Assembly (NCBI GenBank): GCA_964541155.1
Contig: CAZIPC010000004.1
Location: 222,630-286,629, forward strand
Direction: 5' to 3'
Length of the DNA: 64,000 nucleotides
DNA from: UBA4416 sp964541155
GTDB taxonomy: Bacteria; Bacteroidota; Bacteroidia; B-17B0; Aurantibacillaceae
The position numbers and the translations under genes were made by a program. Within the stretch, counting starts at the first letter, position 1. Each line of letters starts with the position of its first letter. The notes beneath the pieces are model-generated. The model was not told the origin of the DNA. It searched no databases and saw only the letters and a list, made by a program, of their open reading frames with translations. Below, piece by piece: positions 47,679 to 56,926 of this stretch.

Positions 47679-47686
47679 CAAATCTA
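47679..47686 (-). promoter_or_regulatory. Probable promoter of the LptD-like gene, -7 element
   Basis: On the minus strand TAGATTTG fits TAnnTTTG. Transcription from about 47672 would give a leader of about 25 bases if translation begins at the ATT at 47647. Confidence 0.55.
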
Positions 47687-47723
47687 ACAAATACTATATA
47701 ATTGGTAGCTATTTTTTACAAAT

Positions 47724-49082
47724 ATGATGATAAAAAAATATAATAAATTTATGAAATTAGCCTTTTTTCAAGTACTAATCGTTTGTGTTTTTTGTTCATT
47801 TCATCAATATAAAGATGGGTTAAAACATAAAGTAAAAACTATTGTTATTGATCCAGGTCACGGAGGAAAAGATCCAGGATGTTCAGGCTCTTATTGTAAA
47901 GAAAAAGATGTTTCGTTAGCCGTTGCTTTAAAATTAGGTAAGATTATAGAAGAAAAAATGAAAGATGTAAAAGTTATTTTTACTCGAAAAACGGATATTT
48001 TTGTTGAACTAGAAGATAGAGCTAAAATTGCTAACGAAAATAATGCTGATTTATTTATCTCTATTCATTGTAATGCTGCTGGTAAACCGGTTATGATTAG
48101 AGACAAGAAAACGGGAAAATTACGTCCAAAAACGTTTAAAAATTCAAGAGGTAAATTAGTTGTTGTAGAAACAGCCAACCCAGAGCCTTACGGTTCAGAA
48201 ACTTATGTTATGGGCTTAAAAAATGAGGAAGGGAAAATGAAAGTTGCTCAACGAGAGAATTCTGCAATGTTGTTAGAAGACAACTATGAGGCTAAATACC
48301 AGGGTTTTGATCCTAATAGTGAAGAAAGTTATATTATCATGAGTAATTATACATCTAGCTATGTTATCCAAAGTGCATCTTTAGGCTTAAAAATTCAAGA
48401 ACAATATTCTAAAAAAGCAGGAAGGGTTGATAAGGGAGTTCATCGACAAAGTATATGGGTATTATGGAGAACATCTATGCCTAGTGTTTTAACAGAAATT
48501 GGTTATTTAACCAATCCGCAAGATGAAAAATTTTTAGGCTCAGAAAAAGGACAATATTACCTAGCAGCTTGTTTGTTTAGAGCATTAAGAGCATACAAAG
48601 ATGAGCAGGAAGGAGTAAAAAATGTTTATAATGATGACATAGAAAATCAAACTCCTTTAGAAAGAGAAAAGTATAATACTATCCCTGTTAAGGAAGATGA
48701 ATCAATTGATGATTCAGAGCAAGATTCAAATAAAACGATTCAAGGAGAGAATAGTAAAATAAATAATATTGAATTTGGTGGTGAAAAAATGACAGTTGTT
48801 CAAAAGCAAGAAAACGACAAGGTAGAAACAACGAAACAAGAAATTAAAGAAGATTCTATAGCTAAATCTATATTAATAAAAAATAAAACTGAAATTCAGG
48901 AAAAAAAATATAAGCAAATAATCACTTTAGCAGATTTAAATTTTAAAAATAAATTTTATGAAGATGCTTTAAGTTTGTATATAAAAGCAAATACACTAAA
49001 AGATAATAAGGATAATTATTCTTTAAAGAAAATAGAAGAAATAAATACTTTAATTAAAGCTAATTCAGATTCAAAAAAATAA
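47724..49082 (+). CDS. N-acetylmuramoyl-L-alanine amidase (Amidase_3)
   Basis: 452 residues. An N-terminal export signal (start at 47724, or ATG nine codons later) is followed by TIVIDPGHGGKDPGCSG (first zinc His), the Glu in YCKEKDVSLAVALKLG, LFISIHCNAAGK (second His), a family insertion, and SVLTEIGYLTNPQDEKFLG with the catalytic Glu. It cleaves the amide between MurNAc and the stem peptide in the periplasm. The C-terminal 150 residues are acidic and repetitive, ending with a TPR-like segment (LADLNFKNKFYEDALSLYIK). AmiC-like, no AMIN domain. Confidence 0.93.
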   Translation: MMIKKYNKFMKLAFFQVLIVCVFCSFHQYKDGLKHKVKTIVIDPGHGGKDPGCSGSYCKEKDVSLAVALKLGKIIEEKMKDVKVIFTRKTDIFVELEDRAKIANENNADLFISIHCNAAGKPVMIRDKKTGKLRPKTFKNSRGKLVVVETANPEPYGSETYVMGLKNEEGKMKVAQRENSAMLLEDNYEAKYQGFDPNSEESYIIMSNYTSSYVIQSASLGLKIQEQYSKKAGRVDKGVHRQSIWVLWRTSMPSVLTEIGYLTNPQDEKFLGSEKGQYYLAACLFRALRAYKDEQEGVKNVYNDDIENQTPLEREKYNTIPVKEDESIDDSEQDSNKTIQGENSKINNIEFGGEKMTVVQKQENDKVETTKQEIKEDSIAKSILIKNKTEIQEKKYKQIITLADLNFKNKFYEDALSLYIKANTLKDNKDNYSLKKIEEINTLIKANSDSKK

Positions 49083-49102
49083 AACTACCAAAAAATTACC
49101 TA

Positions 49103-50353
49103 TTAAGCTTTTGTTAGTTCAATGACAGTTATTTCTGGCCAAATACCAACTCTTCCTGGATAACCTAAAAATCCTAATCCTCTATTAACATATAAATATT
49201 GGTTATCTTGTTTATATAATCCAGCCCAGTGTTTGTATATGTATTGTGAAGGGCTCCATTTAAAACCTGGTATTTCTATTCCAAACTGCATGCCATGCGT
49301 ATGGCCACTTAACGTGAGGTCTATATCTTTATACTTTTCTTCCTGACTAACTTCAACATCCCAATGTGATGGATCGTGAGATAATAATATTTTAAAAGGA
49401 TAATTTTCGGTTCCAGCATAGGCATTTTCTAATTTACCGTATCTAGGAAATCTTAAATTTCCACCCCAGTTTTCTATACCTAATAAGGCAATTTTTTGCC
49501 CATCTTTTTCAATAGGCACATGTTCATTCATTAATAACCTCCATCCAGATGCCGCGTGAATAGCTTTTAAGTCTTCTAAATTTTGTTTTTTATGTGCATC
49601 ACTTTCCCATTGTTTGTAATCGCCATAATCATGATTCCCTAATGTACTATATACGCCATAAGGTGCTTTTAATAATTTATAAGTATTTAAATGTGGCGTT
49701 GTTTCAATTGCTTCATTGTTTACTAAATCTCCAGTAAAAAAAATAATATCTGGTTTTTGATCTAAAACAATATTAAATGCTTTTATAAGAGGTTCTGTAC
49801 TCATAAAACTTCCACAATGTATATCGGATAGCTGTACGATTTTAAACCCTTCAAATGCTTCGGGTAAATTTGGAGAAGATACTTTTACTTTATGTATTCT
49901 GTATTTGTATGCACCTCTTACCATTCCATATAAAAAAGAAATAGCTGGAATTACAGTAAATGTGATAGCTAAATAACTTAAAAATTTAAGTCTGCTGATT
50001 TGATTGCCATCTACATCTGTAATGGGTTGTTTTTTTTGAAATAAAGTAACAGTCCATTTAAGTAAACGAAATAAATCATCAATTAATAAAAAAGAGGACC
50101 CAATGAGTTTACATACAAATAAAATTAAGCCAATGGATGAAATAAATCTAAAAAAATTATTCCATTCTGGTGGTGGATAAAACATAGCTACTAAACTTAA
50201 TATTAAATTAAATCCAGCAAAAAGGTATGCAATCCATAAAATGATTTTCCTCTTTTGAGGGCTGTAATCAACGCAAATTGTTTTAATAGCTTGCAAGAAA
50301 TAAATTTCAACAATGGCAATTAAAATAAAGAAAAGTAAAAATCGTAAAAACAT
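49103..50353 (-). CDS. Membrane-bound metallophosphoesterase
   Basis: 416 residues. The N-terminal 150 residues hold four transmembrane helices. The C-terminal calcineurin-like domain has all metal-site motifs: VQLSDIHCGSF (DxH), FFTGDLVNN (GD), STLGNHDYGDY (GNHD), LLSHDPSHW and LSGHTHGMQFG (GHTH). Orthologues act on phospholipid head groups or UDP-sugar lipids in some bacteria; the substrate here is not visible. Convergent with the amidase gene across a 20-base gap. Confidence 0.91.
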   Translation of the reverse strand: MFLRFLLFFILIAIVEIYFLQAIKTICVDYSPQKRKIILWIAYLFAGFNLILSLVAMFYPPPEWNNFFRFISSIGLILFVCKLIGSSFLLIDDLFRLLKWTVTLFQKKQPITDVDGNQISRLKFLSYLAITFTVIPAISFLYGMVRGAYKYRIHKVKVSSPNLPEAFEGFKIVQLSDIHCGSFMSTEPLIKAFNIVLDQKPDIIFFTGDLVNNEAIETTPHLNTYKLLKAPYGVYSTLGNHDYGDYKQWESDAHKKQNLEDLKAIHAASGWRLLMNEHVPIEKDGQKIALLGIENWGGNLRFPRYGKLENAYAGTENYPFKILLSHDPSHWDVEVSQEEKYKDIDLTLSGHTHGMQFGIEIPGFKWSPSQYIYKHWAGLYKQDNQYLYVNRGLGFLGYPGRVGIWPEITVIELTKA

Positions 50354-50559
50354 ATTATTTTATTTCAAGAATCAAAGGTATTGTTTTGTTGTGTTTTTGC
50401 ACATAAATTGAATTTTAATTTTATTAAAATATCATAAAAAACAAGATAGTTTAAAATTAAAGTATTCGTTTTTAATTGAAAATAAAATTAATTGTTAATT
50501 ACTTTCAAAAATGTTAATCATTTTTAGGGGAATAGAAATTTAAATTACAATCTAAACGC

Positions 50560-50567
50560 TACATTTG
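50560..50567 (+). promoter_or_regulatory. Probable thiolase promoter, -7 element
   Basis: TACATTTG fits the TAnnTTTG consensus, with about 22 bases of leader expected before the ATG at 50596. Confidence 0.55.
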
Positions 50568-50595
50568 GCGCACAAAACATATAAAAATATTTATT

Positions 50596-51774
50596 ATGAG
50601 CAAAGAAGTATATATTGTATCGGCTGTTAGAACTCCATTAGGTTCTTTTGGAGGTTCATTATCAGGAGTATCTGCCACTAAATTAGGGGCAGTAGCTATT
50701 AAAGGCGCTTTAGATAAAATTAAATTAGATCCAAAACTAGTTAATGAAGTATTTATGGGGTCTGTATTACAAGCTAATTTAGGTCAGGCTCCTGCGCGTC
50801 AGGCTGCAAAATTTGCTGGATTACCAGATAGTGTGAATTGTACAACTGTAAACAAAGTGTGTGCAAGTGGAATGAAATCAATTTCATTAGCTGCTCAAGC
50901 TATTATGCTAGGAGATGCAGATGTTGTGGTAGCCGGAGGAATGGAAAGTATGAGTCAAGTACCGTTTTATTTGGAAAATAACCGTTGGGGTGCTAAATAT
51001 GGAAATGGAGTGGTGGTAGATGGATTAGCAAAAGATGGATTAACAGATGTATATGGAAATGTGCCAATGGGTAATTGTGCAGATTTATGTGCAAAGGAGC
51101 ATAACTTTACTCGTGAAGATCAAGATGCTTTTGCAATTGAATCGTATAAACGTTCTGCTGCTGCTTGGGCTGCTGGAAAATTTAAAGAAGAAATTGTACC
51201 TGTAGAAATCGTAACTAAGAAAGGTACAGTTATTTTCTCTGAAGATGAAGAATATAAAAATGTAAATTTCGAAAAAATACCAGGCTTAAAAGCTGTATTT
51301 AGTAAAGATGGAACAGTTACTGCTGCAAATGCCTCTACAATGAATGATGGTGCAGCTGCTTTAGTTTTGATGAGTAAAGAAAAAGCAGATGCTTTAGGTT
51401 TAAAGCCATTAGCTAAAATAAAAGGATATGCAGATGCTGAACAGGCTCCAGAATGGTTTACCACAACTCCATCTTTAGCTTTACCAAAAGCTGCGGAAAA
51501 AGCTGGGTTAAAAGTTAGTGAAATAGATTATTTTGAATTAAACGAGGCGTTTTCTGTAGTAGGATTGGCTAATATCAAATTAATGAATTTAGATGCGAAT
51601 AAAGTAAATGTAAATGGAGGAGCTGTTTCTTTAGGTCATCCTTTAGGTTGTTCAGGAGCTAGAGTTATTGTTACTTTAATTAATGTTTTAAAACAAAATA
51701 ACGCCAAATTTGGTGGTGCAGCAATTTGTAATGGCGGTGGCGGTGCTAGCGCGTTAGTTATTGAAAATATGTAA
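50596..51774 (+). CDS. Acetyl-CoA C-acetyltransferase (thiolase)
   Basis: 392 residues, normal for a degradative or biosynthetic thiolase. Active site: nucleophilic Cys in VNKVCASGMKSIS (about residue 88), His in SLGHPLGCSGARV (about 346) and second Cys in AAICNGGGGASALV (about 377); NEAF is present in YFELNEAFSVV. It condenses two acetyl-CoA or removes acetyl-CoA from 3-ketoacyl-CoA. Single gene with a near-consensus promoter element and a strong terminator. Confidence 0.95.
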   Translation: MSKEVYIVSAVRTPLGSFGGSLSGVSATKLGAVAIKGALDKIKLDPKLVNEVFMGSVLQANLGQAPARQAAKFAGLPDSVNCTTVNKVCASGMKSISLAAQAIMLGDADVVVAGGMESMSQVPFYLENNRWGAKYGNGVVVDGLAKDGLTDVYGNVPMGNCADLCAKEHNFTREDQDAFAIESYKRSAAAWAAGKFKEEIVPVEIVTKKGTVIFSEDEEYKNVNFEKIPGLKAVFSKDGTVTAANASTMNDGAAALVLMSKEKADALGLKPLAKIKGYADAEQAPEWFTTTPSLALPKAAEKAGLKVSEIDYFELNEAFSVVGLANIKLMNLDANKVNVNGGAVSLGHPLGCSGARVIVTLINVLKQNNAKFGGAAICNGGGGASALVIENM

Positions 51775-51791
51775 CTATCTCTATTAATAAT

Positions 51792-51826
51792 AAAAAAGGG
51801 CAAAGATTTTTCTTTGCCCTTTTTTA
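51792..51826. terminator. Bidirectional terminator after the thiolase gene
   Basis: Stem AAAAAAGGGCAAAGA and TCTTTGCCCTTTTTT with a TTTT loop; T runs on both strands. Shared with the convergent transporter gene ending at 51838. Confidence 0.92.
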
Positions 51827-51837
51827 TTATTTTTTGT

Positions 51838-54192
51838 TTAATCTAAACTATCTTCTATATCAATTAGTGGCTGTTCCATAATTTCTTTCTTCATCGATTT
51901 TTTATTTATTGATAATAAAATTGCAGGTAATAAAATGATGTTTGTAAACATTGAGATTAATAATGTAATAGACATTAAAATTCCCAATGCTACAGTTCCT
52001 CCAAAGCTTGATGCTGAAAAAATAGAGAATCCACAAAATAATATAATAGATGTATATACCATACTTAATCCTGTATCTTTAATTGCTGCAGATATTGCTG
52101 CTGCTGCGCCTCTATTATGCCGTTTCAATTCTTGGCGGTATTTAGTTAAAAAGTAAATCGTACCATCACTAGATATTCCAAAGGCAATACTAAATATTAA
52201 TATTGTAGATGGCTTAAAGCGAATGTTCAAAAAACCCATTATGCCAGCTGTAATTACCAACGGAATAAGGCAAGGTAATTTTGATAAAATGATAATTCTT
52301 ACAGATCTAAATAGTGCAATACCTACAATAGCAATTAAAATAATTTCAATTAATAAACTTTCTAATAAATTTGATAATAAATAATCATTGTTTTTTAAAA
52401 ACACTAAACTATGCCCGGTTAAACTTATATGGTATTCTTTAGGGTTAAAAATTGAATCAATTTTTGGTCGAATAATTTTCATTAGTTCTTTCATTTTTTT
52501 AGAACCAATATCGGCAACTTGGTAGCTCACTCTTGTTATTTGTTTTGTGCTATCAATAAAATTAGCGAGTTTGTTGTTTTTGCCTTTTAATGAACCATTA
52601 TATTCTGACAGCGTTTTTAAATCTGTAACACTTGGTAATTTATAATATTTTGAGTTACCATCTTTATACGCTTGGTAAGAAAATTTAACTCCTTCTACGA
52701 TAGATAAGGGTTTTGAAAAAATAGGATATTCGGCCAACATGTTTTGCATGGCTTTAATTTTATACAAGGCTTTAGCATTATTTTCAAATAATCCATTTTC
52801 TTTTTTAGTGTCAATTGCAATTTCAAAAGGTAAAACTCCATTAAAGTTTTCTTCAAAAAAATGTAAATCTGTATAAATAGGATCTTTTTTAGGTAAGTCA
52901 TCAACAACAAATCCATTCATGTCAATAAATGTCATTCCCCAAAAACAAATTGCCGTTATTATAGTTGTAGTCACATATATAGTTGCTCTTCTTTTTTGAA
53001 CTAAATGATCTACAAAATCAAGTGCTTTGGTAATTATTTTACCTTCTTGGTGTTTGGTATGTTTTTCTTTTGGTGTAGGTAATAAGTTTAATATTATAGG
53101 AATTAAAATTAATGTGATAAGATAAGTAGCCATAACACTGATAGAGGCAACCACTCCAAATTCTACTAACATTAAACTTTTTGTAAAGTATAGTACACCA
53201 AATCCTATGGCTGTGGTAATATTAGCTAAAAATAAAGTAACTCCAATCGTTTCAATACTTCTGGCAATGGCTTTTATTTTATTACCATGTAGTACAAATT
53301 CACTTTGATATTTATTTATTAAAAATATACAGTTAGGCAAACCTATAACCATAATCAACGGTGGTATTAAGCCCGACATAATGGTTATTTTATAACCAAA
53401 TAATTGCATAATTCCCATCGACCATAAAACGCCTATAGCGGTTATTATAAGAGAAAAGAAAACAACATTAATAGATCTAAAGAAAGCCCATAAAATTAAA
53501 GCGGTAACTATAATAGCTAAAACTAAGAATAACGTCATTTCATGAGAAACCTTTGTCATTACTTGTGAACGAATATAAGGCATGCCAGAATAATGCATTT
53601 CTATATGATGCTTTTGAGCAAATACTTCAGCTAATTGTTTTATATGAGCAACAATCTCTAATCTTCGTTTTGAATTCAAATCTTTTTTAGTAAATGTAAT
53701 TGCCATTACATTAGCACCTGTTCCTTTATTATAAATAATACCCTCGTAAAAAGGCATATTTAAAAAGGTTAATTTAATACTATCGGCATCTTTTTGATTA
53801 TTGATTGGATGTTGTATCAATGGAACAAAATCAAACTTCTGCAAACTATCATTTTTTATAACCTTATAAACAGTAGGTACAGACATTAAATCTTTAATTC
53901 CTTGAATATTTTTTATGGTTTTACTTAATGCATACCAGTCTTTAAATTTGGTGTATTCAAATAGGTTTTTGTCTTTAAAACCTATAACCATTACGTTTCC
54001 ATCTTCGCCAAAATGTTTTTTAAAGTTTTGATATTCAATAAATGTGCTATCAGTATCAGGTAAAATTTGTGCAAAATCATACGACAACTCAACCCTAGAT
54101 GTTTGATAACCCATAAATGCAGTAATGATTAATACAATACTGGTAAATATGGCTTTGTTTCTTAATAATTTACTCGAAAAATATTTCCACAT
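51838..54192 (-). CDS. RND/MMPL-family membrane transporter
   Basis: 784 residues with two similar halves. Each half has one helix, a large periplasmic loop, then five or six helices (for example LFLVLAIIVTALILWAFF and IIITAIGVLWSMGIMQLFG in the first, LLIEIILIAIVGIALFR and IIILSKLPCLIPLVITAGI in the second). The sequence resembles the HpnN/MmpL and SSD-type branch that moves lipids, not the drug-efflux branch. No membrane-fusion or outer-membrane partner is adjacent, which fits that branch. Substrate unknown. Confidence 0.87.
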   Translation of the reverse strand: MWKYFSSKLLRNKAIFTSIVLIITAFMGYQTSRVELSYDFAQILPDTDSTFIEYQNFKKHFGEDGNVMVIGFKDKNLFEYTKFKDWYALSKTIKNIQGIKDLMSVPTVYKVIKNDSLQKFDFVPLIQHPINNQKDADSIKLTFLNMPFYEGIIYNKGTGANVMAITFTKKDLNSKRRLEIVAHIKQLAEVFAQKHHIEMHYSGMPYIRSQVMTKVSHEMTLFLVLAIIVTALILWAFFRSINVVFFSLIITAIGVLWSMGIMQLFGYKITIMSGLIPPLIMVIGLPNCIFLINKYQSEFVLHGNKIKAIARSIETIGVTLFLANITTAIGFGVLYFTKSLMLVEFGVVASISVMATYLITLILIPIILNLLPTPKEKHTKHQEGKIITKALDFVDHLVQKRRATIYVTTTIITAICFWGMTFIDMNGFVVDDLPKKDPIYTDLHFFEENFNGVLPFEIAIDTKKENGLFENNAKALYKIKAMQNMLAEYPIFSKPLSIVEGVKFSYQAYKDGNSKYYKLPSVTDLKTLSEYNGSLKGKNNKLANFIDSTKQITRVSYQVADIGSKKMKELMKIIRPKIDSIFNPKEYHISLTGHSLVFLKNNDYLLSNLLESLLIEIILIAIVGIALFRSVRIIILSKLPCLIPLVITAGIMGFLNIRFKPSTILIFSIAFGISSDGTIYFLTKYRQELKRHNRGAAAAISAAIKDTGLSMVYTSIILFCGFSIFSASSFGGTVALGILMSITLLISMFTNIILLPAILLSINKKSMKKEIMEQPLIDIEDSLD

Positions 54193-54363
54193 AATGTTTT
54201 TTTGTTTTTGTAATTTATTTTTAATAAAGCTACTATTTCTAAAATTTAAAGTAATAGATAGTAAAGCTAAATTAGAGGGTTAAAGTTAATCATTTATTGA
54301 ATTTATAATAAAAATTATTTTATCCGAATAACTGTTTTATTGTATTGATTTCTGTATGTTTTA

Positions 54364-56040
54364 TTAATTTATTTTTAGTTCTTTTTTTACAGTTTTAAGA
54401 TTTAGCAAATTCATAGAATTAGTTGTTAAACCTTTTATATTTTTTTGAACTAAACGAATAATTTGATCATAATAAAGTGGTACTATAGGAGCATCGTCAA
54501 TTAATAATTGATCCATTTGTTGATATAATTTATTTTTCACAGTATTATCTTGTTCTTTAATTGCTTTTTCAAACAGAGCATCAAATGTTTCATTTTTATA
54601 ATGGCAGTAGTTAGATCCAATAGGAGCAAAATTTTTACTGTAAAATAAACTCATGAAATTTTCCTCATCTGCATAATCGGCAACCCATGATTTTTTAAAA
54701 AAATTATATTCACAACCAGCAACAGCTTGTCTCAAAACAACAGGCTTATCAACACTAATTTTTATTTTAATATGATTGTCTGCTAATTGAGATTGAATAA
54801 ATTCTGTTTGAGAAGAATAATTATCAGTGCTATGAAGAATTATCTCAGGTAGTCCCTTCCCGTCAGGATATCCAGCTTCTTTTAATAATTGTTTTACTTT
54901 TTCTGGATTGTAAGTGTAACCTTTTACAATCTTTTCATCAAATGAAACCATACCTTTTGGGATAAAACCCGAGGTACCTGGATATCCAATATTATTTCTA
55001 AAGTATTTTACTAATTTATTTCTATCAAATCCATAGTTAATTGCTTTTCTCAAAGCTTTAAGGCGTAAAGGTGATTTTTTTACAATATCAATGGTTTCAT
55101 CAATTAAAATTCCTAAATAATCTGTTTTTAAAAATGTTTGTTTTTGCAAATTAAATTTATCTGCATAAATCGGTTTTAAGTTTCCTGTTTTATCTAATAC
55201 TTCATTAATATTAAATGCATCAGCTCCGCTTAACATATCGTATTTGCCATTTAATAATTCCATAAAAGCTGTTTCTTTATCCTTAACAAACGATATGCTT
55301 ATAGCATCTAAATAAGGAAGTCTAATAGAGTCTTTAAATTCAAAATAATGGTCGTTTTTTATTAAAACCAATTTACTTCCTTCTTCCCAATATTTAAATT
55401 TAAATGGCCCTGTTCCTACAGGGTTTCTTCTAAAATCTTGACCGTAAAAATCAATAGCTTCTTGAGGTATGACTGAAAAATATTTCATTGTTAGTACATT
55501 TAAAAAAGCACTAAAAGGTTTTTTAAGATAAATAATAAACGTTGAATCGTTTGGAGCAGAAAAGCCTTTATAATGTGTTTTTTCGGTTTTGTCAATATTT
55601 TCTAATAAAGAAATGGCACTGCTTACCTTTGGGTCATATAATCTATTGAAGGATATTAAAAAATCTTCAGATGTCACTTTTCTTCCCTTTTTATTTTTAA
55701 AACAATCGTTATCATGAAAATAAACGTCATTTCGTAAAATAAATGTATAAATTAATCCATCTGTGCTGATGTTCCATTTTTTTGCAATTGATGGTTTTAC
55801 GTGTAGTGAATCATCCAGTTGAACTAAACCTTCAAACAGTTGATTGATAGGCCAAATAACTTCAGTGTTGTTAGAAAACGCAGGGTCAAGTGTTGATATA
55901 CCTGCCATTTCATTGTAATTAAATACAGTTCGAGTATCTTTTTTTGATGATGATTTACTACATGCTATAGCCATAAAAAAGGGTAAAGCAATTAAAATAT
56001 ATTTTTTAAAAAGAGTAATCAAATATGTTTTTTTATTCAT
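54364..56040 (-). CDS. Oligopeptide-binding ABC transporter lipoprotein (SBP_bac_5)
   Basis: 558 residues. Signal peptide with lipobox-like AIAC (Cys-27), then FNYNEMAGISTLDPAFSNNT, GLVQLDDSLHVKPSIAKKW and YTFILRNDVYFHDND, all typical for family 5 solute-binding proteins. RNPVGTGPFKFKYWEEGSKL and YLDAISISFVKDKETAF follow. It should bind peptides or nickel-type ligands in the periplasm and deliver them to an ABC permease; no permease or ATPase genes are adjacent, so it may be an orphan or have another role. Single gene. Confidence 0.9.
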   Translation of the reverse strand: MNKKTYLITLFKKYILIALPFFMAIACSKSSSKKDTRTVFNYNEMAGISTLDPAFSNNTEVIWPINQLFEGLVQLDDSLHVKPSIAKKWNISTDGLIYTFILRNDVYFHDNDCFKNKKGRKVTSEDFLISFNRLYDPKVSSAISLLENIDKTEKTHYKGFSAPNDSTFIIYLKKPFSAFLNVLTMKYFSVIPQEAIDFYGQDFRRNPVGTGPFKFKYWEEGSKLVLIKNDHYFEFKDSIRLPYLDAISISFVKDKETAFMELLNGKYDMLSGADAFNINEVLDKTGNLKPIYADKFNLQKQTFLKTDYLGILIDETIDIVKKSPLRLKALRKAINYGFDRNKLVKYFRNNIGYPGTSGFIPKGMVSFDEKIVKGYTYNPEKVKQLLKEAGYPDGKGLPEIILHSTDNYSSQTEFIQSQLADNHIKIKISVDKPVVLRQAVAGCEYNFFKKSWVADYADEENFMSLFYSKNFAPIGSNYCHYKNETFDALFEKAIKEQDNTVKNKLYQQMDQLLIDDAPIVPLYYDQIIRLVQKNIKGLTTNSMNLLNLKTVKKELKIN

Positions 56041-56240
56041 TTTTTAAGAAGTCTTAATCAATATTACAGAAATAAGATAGAATTCTAAAAATTATCTTTT
56101 GCAGTTTTACACATTTATATGTCAATTTTTAATTTAAAATATATATGAGTCATACGTTGTTAAAACTAATAGTAATAAGACTTATTTTTATATTTAGTAA
56201 GTTGTATTTTTACACTCAAACAATTTAGAGTAATTATAAA

Positions 56241-56858
56241 GTGGAATTTTCATCAAAATTAATAGAGCAGGCTGTTGAACATTTCTCAAGTTTACCAGGT
56301 GTTGGAAAAAAATCAGCATTAAGATATGTGTTGCATTTAATTAAACAAGATGAAAAAGATATTGTCAATTTCTCAGATATATTAAAATCTTTAAAACATG
56401 ATTTAAAATTTTGTAAAAATTGCCACACTATTTCAGATCACGACATTTGTGATGTTTGTTCTAATCCATTAAGAAATCAAAAATTAGTTTGTGTAGTACA
56501 AGATTATAGAGATGTAATGGCAATTGAAAATACGGGTTTGTATAAGGGAGTATATCATGTTTTAGGAGGATTGATTTCTCCTATGGAAGGAGTAGGGCCA
56601 AGTAATTTAACAATTGATTCATTAATTAATAAAGTTACGCAGCAAGAAGTTGCCGAAATAATTTTGGCACTTAATGCTACCATGGAAGGCGAAACTACTA
56701 GTTTTTTTATATTTAAAAAATTAGCACCATATAATTTAACATTATCTGTTATTGCTAGAGGAATAGCAGTAGGGGATGAGTTAGAATACACCGATGAAGT
56801 TACCTTAGGGCGTTCAATTGTTAATCGAATTCCTTATAATAATAGCTTATCTAGATAA
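56241..56858 (+). CDS. recR: Recombination protein RecR
   Basis: 205 residues from a GTG start. Helix-hairpin-helix HFSSLPGVGKKSALRYVLHL, Cys4 zinc finger (CKNCHTISDHDICDVC), Toprim domain with VCVVQDYRDVMAIENTGLYK and YHVLGGLISPMEGVGP, and Walker B-like end. RecR works with RecO and RecF in loading RecA at gaps. Full-length and typical. Confidence 0.95.
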   Translation: MEFSSKLIEQAVEHFSSLPGVGKKSALRYVLHLIKQDEKDIVNFSDILKSLKHDLKFCKNCHTISDHDICDVCSNPLRNQKLVCVVQDYRDVMAIENTGLYKGVYHVLGGLISPMEGVGPSNLTIDSLINKVTQQEVAEIILALNATMEGETTSFFIFKKLAPYNLTLSVIARGIAVGDELEYTDEVTLGRSIVNRIPYNNSLSR

Positions 56859-56926
56859 TTTTTTAAAATAATTTATGGAATTTTTAATTATTAGTCATCT
56901 GTATAGAAATTATAAAAATCTATATT

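Noticed and set aside
54364..56040. Nickel or dipeptide ABC transporter operon
   Set aside because: Only the binding protein is present; no permease or ATPase genes adjoin it.
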